NCBI RefSeq assembly: GCF_014230315.1
Contig: NZ_JACLAW010000001.1
Location: forward strand, 1 to 64,000
Length of the DNA: 64,000 bases
Direction: 5' to 3'
Source of the DNA: Novosphingobium flavum
Lineage (GTDB): Bacteria; Pseudomonadota; Alphaproteobacteria; Sphingomonadales; Sphingomonadaceae
This document shows positions 52,993-61,196 of the stretch, piece after piece. The position numbers and the translations under genes are program-made. Under the pieces are notes generated by a model. The model was not told the DNA's origin, did no database searches, and saw only the letters and a program-made list of their open reading frames with translations. Each line of letters opens with the position of its first letter. The first letter of the stretch is position 1.

Positions 52993-53011
52993 TTGCGATA
53001 ATGGTTCGCAA
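52993..53011. promoter_or_regulatory. Possible Fur-type operator upstream of mdh
   Basis: TTGCGATAATGGTTCGCAA: 6-base arms TTGCGA/TCGCAA around a 7-base spacer that includes GATAATG, the core half-site of Fur boxes. It lies 150 bases before the mdh start. Iron control of TCA genes is known in bacteria. The match is only partial. Confidence 0.3.
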
Positions 53012-53207
53012 TAGCAATAAGGTGCCGGAACTGATCCCTGCGGCCCCTGTCGGAACTATGCGAAATCGGGTCGCGCTTGCGGTATTGGACCGGAATCGGG
53101 GCGCTGCGGCCCGTTACGAAACCCGCGCCAGTTTACCTTGCCTGCCACGCGGCACAAAGATGGAAAACGTGCCGCGCCCGATCGAAAGCGTCCGGCCCGC
53201 ACGAAGA

Positions 53208-53225
53208 AGGGGCCGCTCGGCCCCT
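53208..53225 (-). terminator. Hairpin downstream of the 97-residue protein gene
   Basis: A perfect 8-bp stem AGGGGCCG / CGGCCCCT around CT, 31 bases beyond the stop at 53257 on the minus strand, followed by TTCTTCG. Weak T-run, so a modest terminator. Confidence 0.55.
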
Positions 53226-53256
53226 CCGGATCACACCGGCAATTCCGGGAGCGGCC

Positions 53257-53550
53257 TCACCCCCGGCGCGTACGGTCGGCCAGCCGCCGATCGAGCGTCC
53301 GGCACACCGCCAGCCAGTGACGATAGCCCTCGTCATCCCCGGCGAGGAGGGAGTCCTCGGCTTGCCGGCTCGCTTGCCGTGCCGCGCCCAGACCGTGTTC
53401 GGCGAAATGGAGCAGGGCCGCGCGCAGCAGGGCGTTGTCGGCGATCGTGCGGCCATTGTCGTTTGTCGCCTGCATCCCGAGCGGAACCGCCAGGCACCGT
53501 GCCAGCGGCGAGAGAGACAGGCGGCGCGATCCGGCAAAATAGATGGACAC
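53257..53550 (-). CDS. Small conserved-looking protein, unknown
   Basis: Up to 97 residues. The central, coding-like part is NDNGRTIADNALLRAALLHF, AEHGLGAARQASRQAEDSLL and HWLAVCRTLDRRLAD, a helical soluble region reminiscent of short proteins seen in sphingomonads. GTG 53550 gives the full length; ATG 53475 (MQATNDNGR) gives 72 residues and may be the true start. No motif points to a function. Confidence 0.62.
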   Translation of the reverse strand: MSIYFAGSRRLSLSPLARCLAVPLGMQATNDNGRTIADNALLRAALLHFAEHGLGAARQASRQAEDSLLAGDDEGYRHWLAVCRTLDRRLADRTRRG

Positions 53551-53694
53551 GCGGCGAAACTCCCGATTGGCTGAACCCGCCCCGCTTATGCGGCCTGCGC
53601 GCTAAGGTGAGGTTGCGCGGCATGGTTTAGGGAGTTTAACGAGGGCGTTGAGGAAGCGGTAAGGTTTGGCGCAGGGGTGGGGCGGGGAAGCGCC

Positions 53695-54825
53695 CTAGCT
53701 TCCCGGCCGCGCGATCCACTGCCCCGCATTGGCATATTCCGGCCGCACCGCGCCCGAGCCGGGCAGGGCCTTGGCCGTATAGAGCGCGTCGCCCCCGCGC
53801 GCGGTGATCGTGGCGGCATAGCTTGGCGCCGGGGCAGGGGCAGGGGCAGGGGCACGGCCAGGCGCCAGCTCGGGCGCGGCAACAGCCGCCACCTTCATCC
53901 CGGCGGCATAGGCCTGCTCGATCGCCACCGGATCGGCCGCCGTCTCGCCGGCCGCGCCGATGCTCCCGCGCGGCGGCGGCGCGGCGTCGGGCTCGCCCCC
54001 GCGATAGAGCGCCGGGTTGAACAGCGCCGGGGCCCCCGCCGGCCCGCCGAAGCGGTAGAAGCGGTGCGCCCCGATCGTGCCGATGAAATTCAGGCTGTCC
54101 GCCCAGTAGGGATGGACCGCGATCGTATGGTAATGTGTCGCCAGCCCCACCGGCGCATAGACGTATCCGGCCAGCGCCGCCCGCGCCACGCTCGCCGCCC
54201 GCTCCCAGAACAGCCGGTTTGGCACCCGCGCCAGCGCCCCGTCGCAGGTGAAGGTGAACTGGCACCCGGTCGGCTTCTCCGAGCCCTGGTAGACCACCCC
54301 GCAGACCGTCTTGGGATAGGCGGGATGGGCCACCCGGTTGAGCACCACCTGGGCCACGGCGCGCTGGCCAGCGTCAGGCTCGCTCGCCGCCTCGTAATAG
54401 ATCGCCTGCGTCAGGCAGGTCTCGGCCCGCATCCGGTCGAGCGCCGTCCCGCGAAAGCCGAGGCCGCGCGCGGCGGGCCCTGCCGAAGTCTCGCCGTCCC
54501 AGTGCGAATCCGTTTCCAGCGGCCGGCTCGCTTCCGGGGCGAGGTAATAGAAGGCCGAGCCCGGAAAGCTCATGCCCGCCCGCTCGAACGGCATCGGCTC
54601 CAGCACGGCCGGATCGGCGGCCGCCGCATTGCCGATGACAAAGGGGCTGGCCCAGTCCTGCGGCGCGGCAAAGGCCGGCACGGCAATCGCCGCCGCGAGC
54701 GCCAGCGCCCGCCGCCCCCGGTGCCGCGCCTGTGCCCGCGCGCCCGCGCCGCGCGCGCGGCGCTTCAGCCGCGCGGAAAAATCCCGCGGGCTCAGCTCGC
54801 ATTCAAGGGAAAAGACAGGGTCCAC
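53695..54825 (-). CDS. SleB-type cell wall hydrolase
   Basis: About 376 residues from GTG 54825. A basic N-terminus and one hydrophobic segment (LALAAAIAVPAFAAP) precede a Hydrolase_2/SleB domain (roughly residues 130-245): CLTQAIYYEAASEPDAGQRA with the catalytic Glu, then VVLNRVAHPAYP and CQFTFTCDG. SleB enzymes are lytic transglycosylases cleaving peptidoglycan. The C-terminus is Ala/Pro-rich. The start is uncertain: the frame is open to 54912. Confidence 0.85.
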   Translation of the reverse strand: MDPVFSLECELSPRDFSARLKRRARGAGARAQARHRGRRALALAAAIAVPAFAAPQDWASPFVIGNAAAADPAVLEPMPFERAGMSFPGSAFYYLAPEASRPLETDSHWDGETSAGPAARGLGFRGTALDRMRAETCLTQAIYYEAASEPDAGQRAVAQVVLNRVAHPAYPKTVCGVVYQGSEKPTGCQFTFTCDGALARVPNRLFWERAASVARAALAGYVYAPVGLATHYHTIAVHPYWADSLNFIGTIGAHRFYRFGGPAGAPALFNPALYRGGEPDAAPPPRGSIGAAGETAADPVAIEQAYAAGMKVAAVAAPELAPGRAPAPAPAPAPSYAATITARGGDALYTAKALPGSGAVRPEYANAGQWIARPGS

Positions 54826-55014
54826 ACCATTCCTTCGCGTCACGCGCCGAAGCGCGTAATTCCGCCCGCGTCCCGGCGCACCCGCCGAATCCGCTCCGTC
54901 CCGTCCCGGCACACTAGGGTGCGAGGGGTTAACGCCCCCTTCAGCCCTCCCGCCAACCCCGACCCCGCCACCCTATTGCACCCGCGAACAAAGCCGCCTA
55001 TCCGCCCGGCCACG

Positions 55015-55176
55015 TCATGGGTTGTCCGTACAAACGCGGACCTAAGAGGGAAGCGGGCTGAAAATCCCGCGCTGCCCCCGCAACTGTGACCGGGGAGCCT
55101 TCCGCCACCAACGTCACTGGCCTCGGCTGGGAAGACAGGCGGAAAGCATCGATCCGGAAGCCAGGAGACCTGCCGA
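55015..55176 (+). ncRNA. Cobalamin riboswitch
   Basis: All diagnostic parts are present in order: GAGGGAAGCGGGCTGAAAAT, then CTGCCCCCGCAACTGTGACC, then GGGAGCC, CACTGG, a GGGAAGA segment and the B12 box AGCCAGGAGACCTGCC at 55159-55174. It lies 110 bases before the btuB start; rising B12 should repress the btu operon, probably by hiding the GGGAG at 55273. The rest of the 460 bases between the wall hydrolase and btuB holds the promoter and expression platform. Confidence 0.96.
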
Positions 55177-55286
55177 TGACGGTCGTTCCGCGCCGGGCGG
55201 GGTGTACCGGAATGCAGCGCAGCACCCGCAGGTCGGCGGGGGCTCACGCCATGGACGGCATTCGTTCATGACGGGAGTATTGTATC

Positions 55287-57092
55287 TTGAAGACCTATCT
55301 GTTCCTCACCGCCGCGCTGCTGATTGCCAGCCCCGCGCTGGCCGAAGATGTGGCCGGCACGGCCAACGAGGAAATCACCGTTGTCGGCAGCGGCGTGCGC
55401 CAGCCGCTCGACACCACCGGGCAGGCCATTTCGGTCCTCGGCCGGGGCGAGCTCGACACGATCCAGTCACCTGACCTGACCCGCGCCCTCGAACGCCTCC
55501 CCGGCGTCACCGTCACCCGCAACGGCGGCCTCGGCGCCTTCTCGGGCCTGCGCATCCGCGGCGCGGACAGCGAACAGACCCTCGTGCTGGTCGACGGCGC
55601 CCGCGTGGCCGACGTCTCCTCGCCCGGCTCGGGTTTCGATTTCGGCACGCTGCTGGCGAGCAATGTCGAGCGGGTCGAACTGCTGCGCGGCGCCAATTCC
55701 CTCGTCTGGGGCTCGGACGCGATCGGCGGCGTGGTCGCCGTCACCACCCGCCAGCCTGAGGGCGTTCAGGCCTCGGCTGAATATGGCGCCTATGACAGCG
55801 TCAACGCCGCCCTCGCGGCCGGTATCAAGACCGGCGGGCTCAGCCTCTCGGCCAATGGCGGCTATGCCCGCTCCGACGGTTTTTCCCAGCTCGCGTCCGA
55901 CACGGAGGCCGACGGTTTCAAGCAGTGGCAGGGCGGCCTGCGCGCGCGGGTCGAAATCACCCCGAACCTCTCGGCCTTCGCCGATGCACGCTATGCCCGC
56001 AGCAAGGTCGGCCTCGATTTCACGTTCGCCAACGATTACGTCCAGACAACCCGGCAGCTCTCGGGCCGCACTGGCCTCGCCTATGCCAGCGACGTGCTCG
56101 ACCTCACCGCCGCTTACAGCATCGCCGACACGCACCGCGACTATGACAGCGTCACTTACGGCGGCTACGGCTATATCGGCCGCGACGAGCAGATCGACGT
56201 CGACGGGCGCTGGCGCTTCGCCCCGGCCTTCGCGCTGGTCTTCGGCGGCACGCACCAGCATGACCGCTATGAGGGCACTTACGATGCCCGCAAGTCGGTC
56301 AACCAGGACAGCGCTCACGCCCTGCTCGACTATACGTCCGGCCCGGTGAACCTCGCCGCCGGCCTGCGGCTCGACCACCACCCGCTCTACGGCGATGTCT
56401 GGACCACCGGGGCCAACGGCTCAGTCGCTCTCGGCAGCGGCTGGCGCGCGCGCGGCTCGTGGGGCGAGGGGTTCAAGGCCCCGACGCTGTACCAGCTCTA
56501 CGGTTTCGCCGGTAACCTCGCCCTGCGGCCCGAGCGCAGCCAGTCGCTCGATGCCGGGATCGAACACGGCAACCGCGCCGGACCGCTGCACTTCGCCGCC
56601 ACCGTGTTCCGCCGCGACAGCCGCGACCTGATCGATTACGACGCCTCGGCCAATGGCGGCTGGGGCGGCTACTTCAACGTCAACCGGGCGCGGGCCACCG
56701 GCTTCGAGCTGGAAGGCGACGTCCGCCCGGTGGCGGCGTTCCAGATCCACGCGGCCTACAGCTACGTGGAGAGCGTCAATCGCGTGACCGGCAAGGACCT
56801 TGCCCGGCGGCCCCGCCATGCGCTCACCCTCGCGGCGGACTGGACGACACCCCTTGCGGGTCTCGCCATTGGCGGGGATATCCGGCTGGTGGGAGACAGC
56901 TTCGACAACGCCGCCAACACGGTCCGGCTCGACGGCTATGCCGTGGCGGGCCTGCGCGCCAGCCTGCCGGTGGGCGAGCACTTCGAGCTCTACGGCCGCG
57001 TCGATAATGTGACCGATGCCAAGTACCAGACCGTCGCGGGCTACAACACGCCGGGCCGTTCGGCCTATATCGGCGCGCGGACCCGCTTCTGA
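55287..57092 (+). CDS. btuB: TonB-dependent vitamin B12 receptor
   Basis: 601 residues: signal peptide (LTAALLIASPALA), TonB-box-like EEITVVGSG, plug domain (ERLPGVTVTRNGGLGAFSGLRIRG, ELLRGANSLVWGSDAIGGVV) and a 22-strand-type barrel ending in IGARTRF. BtuB is a usual size for this family. TTG 55287 has GGGAG 9 bases upstream. The riboswitch and the following btuFCD genes identify cobalamin as the ligand. Its TGA overlaps the btuF ATG (TGATG). Confidence 0.94.
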   Translation: MKTYLFLTAALLIASPALAEDVAGTANEEITVVGSGVRQPLDTTGQAISVLGRGELDTIQSPDLTRALERLPGVTVTRNGGLGAFSGLRIRGADSEQTLVLVDGARVADVSSPGSGFDFGTLLASNVERVELLRGANSLVWGSDAIGGVVAVTTRQPEGVQASAEYGAYDSVNAALAAGIKTGGLSLSANGGYARSDGFSQLASDTEADGFKQWQGGLRARVEITPNLSAFADARYARSKVGLDFTFANDYVQTTRQLSGRTGLAYASDVLDLTAAYSIADTHRDYDSVTYGGYGYIGRDEQIDVDGRWRFAPAFALVFGGTHQHDRYEGTYDARKSVNQDSAHALLDYTSGPVNLAAGLRLDHHPLYGDVWTTGANGSVALGSGWRARGSWGEGFKAPTLYQLYGFAGNLALRPERSQSLDAGIEHGNRAGPLHFAATVFRRDSRDLIDYDASANGGWGGYFNVNRARATGFELEGDVRPVAAFQIHAAYSYVESVNRVTGKDLARRPRHALTLAADWTTPLAGLAIGGDIRLVGDSFDNAANTVRLDGYAVAGLRASLPVGEHFELYGRVDNVTDAKYQTVAGYNTPGRSAYIGARTRF

Positions 57093-57946
57093 TGCGCGCC
57101 GCCCTGCCACTGGCGTTGCTGCTCGGGGCCTGTTCCCCGGCCGCCGCGCCGGGGCAGGGCGCGCCTTCCGGCCCCAATCCTTCCGGCCCCACTCCTTCCG
57201 GCATCGTCAGCCTCAATCCCTGCACTGACGCGATCCTCGCCGAAGTCGCCGATCCCGCCCGGATCGCGGCGCTCTCGGCCTACAGTTCCGATCCATCGTC
57301 CAGTTCGATGGACGTCGCCGCGGCGCGCCGCTTCCCCGCCATCACCGGCACGGTCGAGGAGATCGCCGCCCTGCGCCCGGCGCTGGTCATCGGCGGCACT
57401 TTCACCCCGCCGGCCACTCGCGCCGCGCTCGCCCGGCTTGGCATCCCGCTGGTCGAACTGCCCATCGCCCAGACCGTGACCCAAAGCGAAACGCAGGTCC
57501 GCCAGATCGCCGCGCTCGCCGGAAATCCTGCGCGGGGCGAGGCCCTCGTCGCCCGGATCGAACAGGCCCTGCGCAAGGCCGCCCCCCCGCATGGCGCTCC
57601 CGTCACCGCCATCGTCTGGCAGTCGGGCGGCATTGTCCCCGGGCCCGACAGCCTGATCGCCGACCTGCTCACCCGCACAGGCTTCACCAGCCTCAGCGCC
57701 GCGCGCGGCCTCAAGCAGGCTGACTATCTCCCCCTGGAGCGGATGCTGGTCGATCCCCCCCGCGTGATCCTCGCCGCCTCCGACAGCCCATCCGGCGAAA
57801 ACCGCCTGTTGACGCACCCCGTCCTCGCGCGGTTGACCCACACCGCCCGCGCCCGCCTCGATCCCTCGCTGCTCTGGTGCGGCGGCTCCACCATCATCCG
57901 CGCGGCAGAGCGCCTGTCCGCCGTTCGCCGCAAGCTCGCCCGATGA
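57092..57946 (+). CDS. btuF: Cobalamin-binding lipoprotein BtuF-like
   Basis: 284 residues with a lipobox (LLLGAC). The helical-backbone binding-protein fold of BtuF/FhuD is recognisable (IVSLNPCTDAILAEV, PALVIGGTFTPPATRAALARLGIP, VTAIVWQSGGIVPG). It delivers cobalamin from the periplasm to BtuCD. An N-terminal Pro/Gly/Ser linker follows the lipid Cys. Coupled by one base to btuB and by ATGA to btuC. Confidence 0.9.
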   Translation: MRAALPLALLLGACSPAAAPGQGAPSGPNPSGPTPSGIVSLNPCTDAILAEVADPARIAALSAYSSDPSSSSMDVAAARRFPAITGTVEEIAALRPALVIGGTFTPPATRAALARLGIPLVELPIAQTVTQSETQVRQIAALAGNPARGEALVARIEQALRKAAPPHGAPVTAIVWQSGGIVPGPDSLIADLLTRTGFTSLSAARGLKQADYLPLERMLVDPPRVILAASDSPSGENRLLTHPVLARLTHTARARLDPSLLWCGGSTIIRAAERLSAVRRKLAR

Positions 57947-58947
57947 CCCGCCTCAACCTCACCCTCGCCGCGCTGCTCGTGCTGGCCCTCCCGCTCTCGC
58001 TGCTCGCCGGCAAGGTCTGGATTGACCCGCTGCATCCCGCGCTCCCCAATGCCGCCCTGATCCTCATTGACCTGCGCCTCCCCCGCGCCCTGCTGGCGAT
58101 CACGCTCGGCGCGGGCCTCGGCGCCTCGGGCGCGGCCATGCAGGGCTATCTGCGCAACCCGCTGGCCGATCCGGGGCTGTTCGGCATCGCCCCCGCCGCC
58201 GCCCTCGGCGCGGTCCTCTCGTTCTGGACCGGCCTTTCCGCCGGCCCCCTCATCCTCCCCCTCTTCGCCCTGACCGGCGCGGGCGGGGCCATGGCCCTGC
58301 TCGGCCTGATCGCGGGCCATCGCGGTGACGGGGCGGGAAGCGGGGCAGGGGGCGGGATCGCCCTGTTCACCCTCGCGGGCATGATGATCGCCAGCCTCGC
58401 CGGCGCGCTGATGAGCCTCGCCATCAGCCTCGCTCCCACGCCCTTCGCCCAGTCCGAGATCGTGACCTGGCTGATGGGCGCGCTGACCGACCGCTCGTGG
58501 TCCGACCTGACCCTTGCCGCCCCGCTCACATTCGCCGGCCTCGCCCTCCTGCGCGCCAGTGGCCCGTCGCTCGATGCCCTCCTGCTGGGCGAGGCCGCCG
58601 CCCGCTCGCTCGGGCTCGAGCCGCGCCGCCTCCAGGCCCTCCTCATCGCCGGGGTCGGCCTGACCGTGGGGGCAGGGGTTGCCGTCGCCGGGATCATCGG
58701 CTTCGTCGGCTTGATGGTGCCGCACGTCGTCCGCCCCTTCACCGATCGCCGGCCCTCGCGCCTGATCGTCCCTTCCGCCCTCGCCGGAGCCCTGCTCCTG
58801 CTCGTTGCGGACTGCCTCTGCCGCCTCATCCCCACCGTCACCGAGCTGCGCCTCGGCATAGCGCTCAGCCTCGTCGGCGCACCGTTCTTCCTCGCCCTGC
58901 TGCTGCGCCTGCGCCGCACGCCGGCTTTCGACGGAGGCCTCGGATGA
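57943..58947 (+). CDS. btuC: Cobalamin ABC transporter permease
   Basis: 334 residues with about ten membrane segments of the FecCD/BtuC family. Characteristic are LPRALLAITLGAGLGASGAAM and GAAVAGIIGFVGLMVPHVVRPF-like sequence near the C-terminal third (the coupling-helix region). ATG 57943 overlaps the btuF stop by four bases, and its stop overlaps the btuD ATG (ATGA). Confidence 0.93.
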   Translation: MTRLNLTLAALLVLALPLSLLAGKVWIDPLHPALPNAALILIDLRLPRALLAITLGAGLGASGAAMQGYLRNPLADPGLFGIAPAAALGAVLSFWTGLSAGPLILPLFALTGAGGAMALLGLIAGHRGDGAGSGAGGGIALFTLAGMMIASLAGALMSLAISLAPTPFAQSEIVTWLMGALTDRSWSDLTLAAPLTFAGLALLRASGPSLDALLLGEAAARSLGLEPRRLQALLIAGVGLTVGAGVAVAGIIGFVGLMVPHVVRPFTDRRPSRLIVPSALAGALLLLVADCLCRLIPTVTELRLGIALSLVGAPFFLALLLRLRRTPAFDGGLG

Positions 58948-59705
58948 GCCTCGCCGCCAGCGCCCTCACGCTCCCCGGCCGCCTGCATGGCGTTACCCTG
59001 TCACTCGAACCGGGCCAGCTTACCGCCATCGTCGGCCCCAACGGCGCGGGCAAGTCCTCGCTCCTCGCCTGCCTCGCCGGGCTCGTCACGCCCGCCCACG
59101 GCACGGTCCTGCTGGGCGAAACTCCGCTCGCCCAGCTTCCCCCGCGCCAGCGCGCGCGCCGCCTCGGCTATCTCCCGCAAAGCCCCGAAGTCGCGTGGGA
59201 CGTCACCGTGGAAACCCTCGTCGCCCTCGGCCGCCTGCCGTGGCAAGGCGCCCCGCTCCACCGCGCCCATGCCACCCCGGCGCAAGACCATGCCGCCGTC
59301 GAGGCAGCCCTTTCCGGCATGGACCTCGCCGACCTGCGCCGTCGCCCGGTCTCGCGCCTCTCCGGCGGAGAGCGGGCGAGGGCGCTCGCCGCCCGCGTCC
59401 TTGCCGGAGCGCCCGAGTGGCTGCTGGCCGACGAGCCTCTGGCCAACCTCGACCTCGCCCATGCCGCCGCCCTGATCGCCCGCCTCAAGGCCGAGGCCCG
59501 CACCGGACGCGGCGTCGTCCTCGTCCTCCACGACCTCGCCGCCGCCATGAACCATGCCGACCGGGTGATCGTCCTGGCCGGCGGACAGGTCGCGGCCGAC
59601 GGCGCGCCCGAACAGGCCCTGTCGCCCGCGCTTATCGAACGGGTCTGGCAAGTCTCGGGCGAATGGCTGGGCGAAGCGGGAAGAAGAACGCTTTCAATCG
59701 CATAG
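58944..59705 (+). CDS. btuD: Cobalamin ABC transporter ATPase
   Basis: 253 residues. Walker A GPNGAGKSS, signature RLSGGERARALAARVL, Walker B WLLADEPLANLD, switch His in VLHDLAAAM. It powers BtuC. The operon has no cobalamin-synthesis or corrinoid-adenosylation gene, pointing to a scavenging role. Confidence 0.93.
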   Translation: MSLAASALTLPGRLHGVTLSLEPGQLTAIVGPNGAGKSSLLACLAGLVTPAHGTVLLGETPLAQLPPRQRARRLGYLPQSPEVAWDVTVETLVALGRLPWQGAPLHRAHATPAQDHAAVEAALSGMDLADLRRRPVSRLSGGERARALAARVLAGAPEWLLADEPLANLDLAHAAALIARLKAEARTGRGVVLVLHDLAAAMNHADRVIVLAGGQVAADGAPEQALSPALIERVWQVSGEWLGEAGRRTLSIA

Positions 59706-59737
59706 GCGCAATTTTGCATGTTGCCCGCGGCATGTTC

Positions 59738-59778
59738 CGGCACTAAGTGCCGATCTACGCACTATAACTAAGTATAGT
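59738..59778. promoter_or_regulatory. Two adjacent inverted repeats upstream of the Slam gene
   Basis: A perfect 7-bp inverted repeat CGGCACT-A-AGTGCCG (59738-59752) is followed 8 bases later by ACTATA-ACTAAG-TATAGT (59761-59778), in an AT-rich gap of 83 bases between btuD and the Slam gene ATG at 59789. They may be an operator pair, a promoter with a bound repressor, or a terminator-like hairpin for btuD. No T-run follows. Confidence 0.5.
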
Positions 59779-59788
59779 ATCGAGTGGG

Positions 59789-61171
59789 ATGGACAGGGGC
59801 TGTTTGACAAGACTCTCCGCGGCTATGGCTGCGGCGGGCATCACTTTTGCGGGTGCGGCCCCAGCGCCAGCCCAGGCTCAGGTGGCCCCGGCGGATAGCG
59901 CGCCGGAGCGCGCCCCCGCGCCCGCGCAAACCGTCCAGCTCACTCCGGCCCAGCTTTTCGTCTTCGCCGATGCCGCCCGCGATCAGGCCCGGTTTGATGT
60001 GGCCGAGCAGGCCTACCGCGCGCTTGCCGCCAACCCCGATCCCGAACTGAGGGCCGAGGCCCGCTTCCGCCTTGCCCTGATGCTGGCCGATCGCCAGCAC
60101 AAATACCGCGAAGCCGCGGTCGAACTGCGCCGCATCCTCGATGAAAAGCCCGGTGCCGCCCGCGTCCGCCTCGAACTCGCCCGGATACAGGCCCTGCTCG
60201 GCGATCTCGGCGCGGCCCGGCGCGAACTGCGCGCCGCCCAGGCCGCCGGCCTCCCGCCCGAGGTGGAGCGCGCCGTGCGCTTCTATGCCGCCGCGCTTCA
60301 GGCCGGAAAGCCCTTCGGCGGCTCGATCGAACTGGCCCTTGCGCCAGACAGCAACATCAACCGCGCCACCCGCTCGGACACCCTCGGCACGGTAATCGGC
60401 AACTTCGCGCTGGATGACAATGCCCGCGCCCGCTCCGGCCTCGGCCTCGCCCTGCGCGGTCAGGCATGGCTGCGGCAGGGGCTGGACCGCAATGCCAGCC
60501 TGCTCGCGCGCATCAGTACCAGCGCCACGCTCTACCGCGATCCCCAGTTCCGCGACGTTACCGCCGGGTTCCAGCTCGGCCCCGAATTCCGCTCGGGCAC
60601 GGACCGGATCACCCTCACCGCCGGGCCGACCTGGCGCTGGTACGGCACCGATCCCTACAGCCGCTCGCTGGGCGGCGAGGGCGCGTGGCTCCACCTGCTC
60701 GGGCCCAAGGCCCAGGCCCGCGTCGCGCTCGGGCTCACGCGCACCGTCAACCAGCGCAACGCTCTGCAGACCGGCACGACCTACGCGCTCTCCACCGGGC
60801 TCGACCGCGCCCTTTCCGCCCGCGCCGGCCTCGGCCTCGGCCTCACCGCGAGCCGCACCGCCGCGCAGGACCCCGGCTGGTCCGACGCCAGCGGCGGCGC
60901 CACCGCCTATGCCTGGCGCGAGGCCGGGCGCACCACCCTCGTCGCCACCCTCGGCTACAACCGGCTCGAGGCCGACGCGCGCCTGTTCCTGTTCCCGCGC
61001 CGCCGCGTGGACGACCGCTTCACCGCCAGCCTCGCCGCCACCTGGCGCGGCGTCCAGTGGAAGGGCTTCGCCCCGCTCACCCGCGTCAGCTGGGAACGCA
61101 ACCGCTCGACCGTCGAACTCTACGCGTACCGCCGCATTTCCGCCGAACTGGGGATCACCTCGGCATTCTGA
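59789..61171 (+). CDS. Slam-type surface lipoprotein assembly modifier (TPR + DUF560 barrel)
   Basis: 460 residues: signal peptide (residues 1-31), an N-terminal periplasmic TPR region (~50-185; LFVFADAARDQARFDVAEQAY, FRLALMLADRQHKYREAA, GAARVRLELARIQALLGD), then a DUF560-like outer-membrane barrel (~190-460; SIELALAPDSNINRAT, LGLTRTVNQRNALQTGTTYA, ending in TSAF). Slam proteins move lipoproteins such as TbpB across the outer membrane. The next gene, 25 bases downstream, encodes a lipoprotein with the family's substrate motif, which supports the assignment. Confidence 0.82.
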   Translation: MDRGCLTRLSAAMAAAGITFAGAAPAPAQAQVAPADSAPERAPAPAQTVQLTPAQLFVFADAARDQARFDVAEQAYRALAANPDPELRAEARFRLALMLADRQHKYREAAVELRRILDEKPGAARVRLELARIQALLGDLGAARRELRAAQAAGLPPEVERAVRFYAAALQAGKPFGGSIELALAPDSNINRATRSDTLGTVIGNFALDDNARARSGLGLALRGQAWLRQGLDRNASLLARISTSATLYRDPQFRDVTAGFQLGPEFRSGTDRITLTAGPTWRWYGTDPYSRSLGGEGAWLHLLGPKAQARVALGLTRTVNQRNALQTGTTYALSTGLDRALSARAGLGLGLTASRTAAQDPGWSDASGGATAYAWREAGRTTLVATLGYNRLEADARLFLFPRRRVDDRFTASLAATWRGVQWKGFAPLTRVSWERNRSTVELYAYRRISAELGITSAF

Positions 61172-61196
61172 ACATCAACAAGGGGGCAATTGAGTG

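Noticed and set aside
52947..53630. A 227-codon plus-strand open frame in the mdh upstream region
   Set aside because: Arg/Pro-rich, no family resemblance, no ribosome site, overlaps the better-supported minus-strand small gene.
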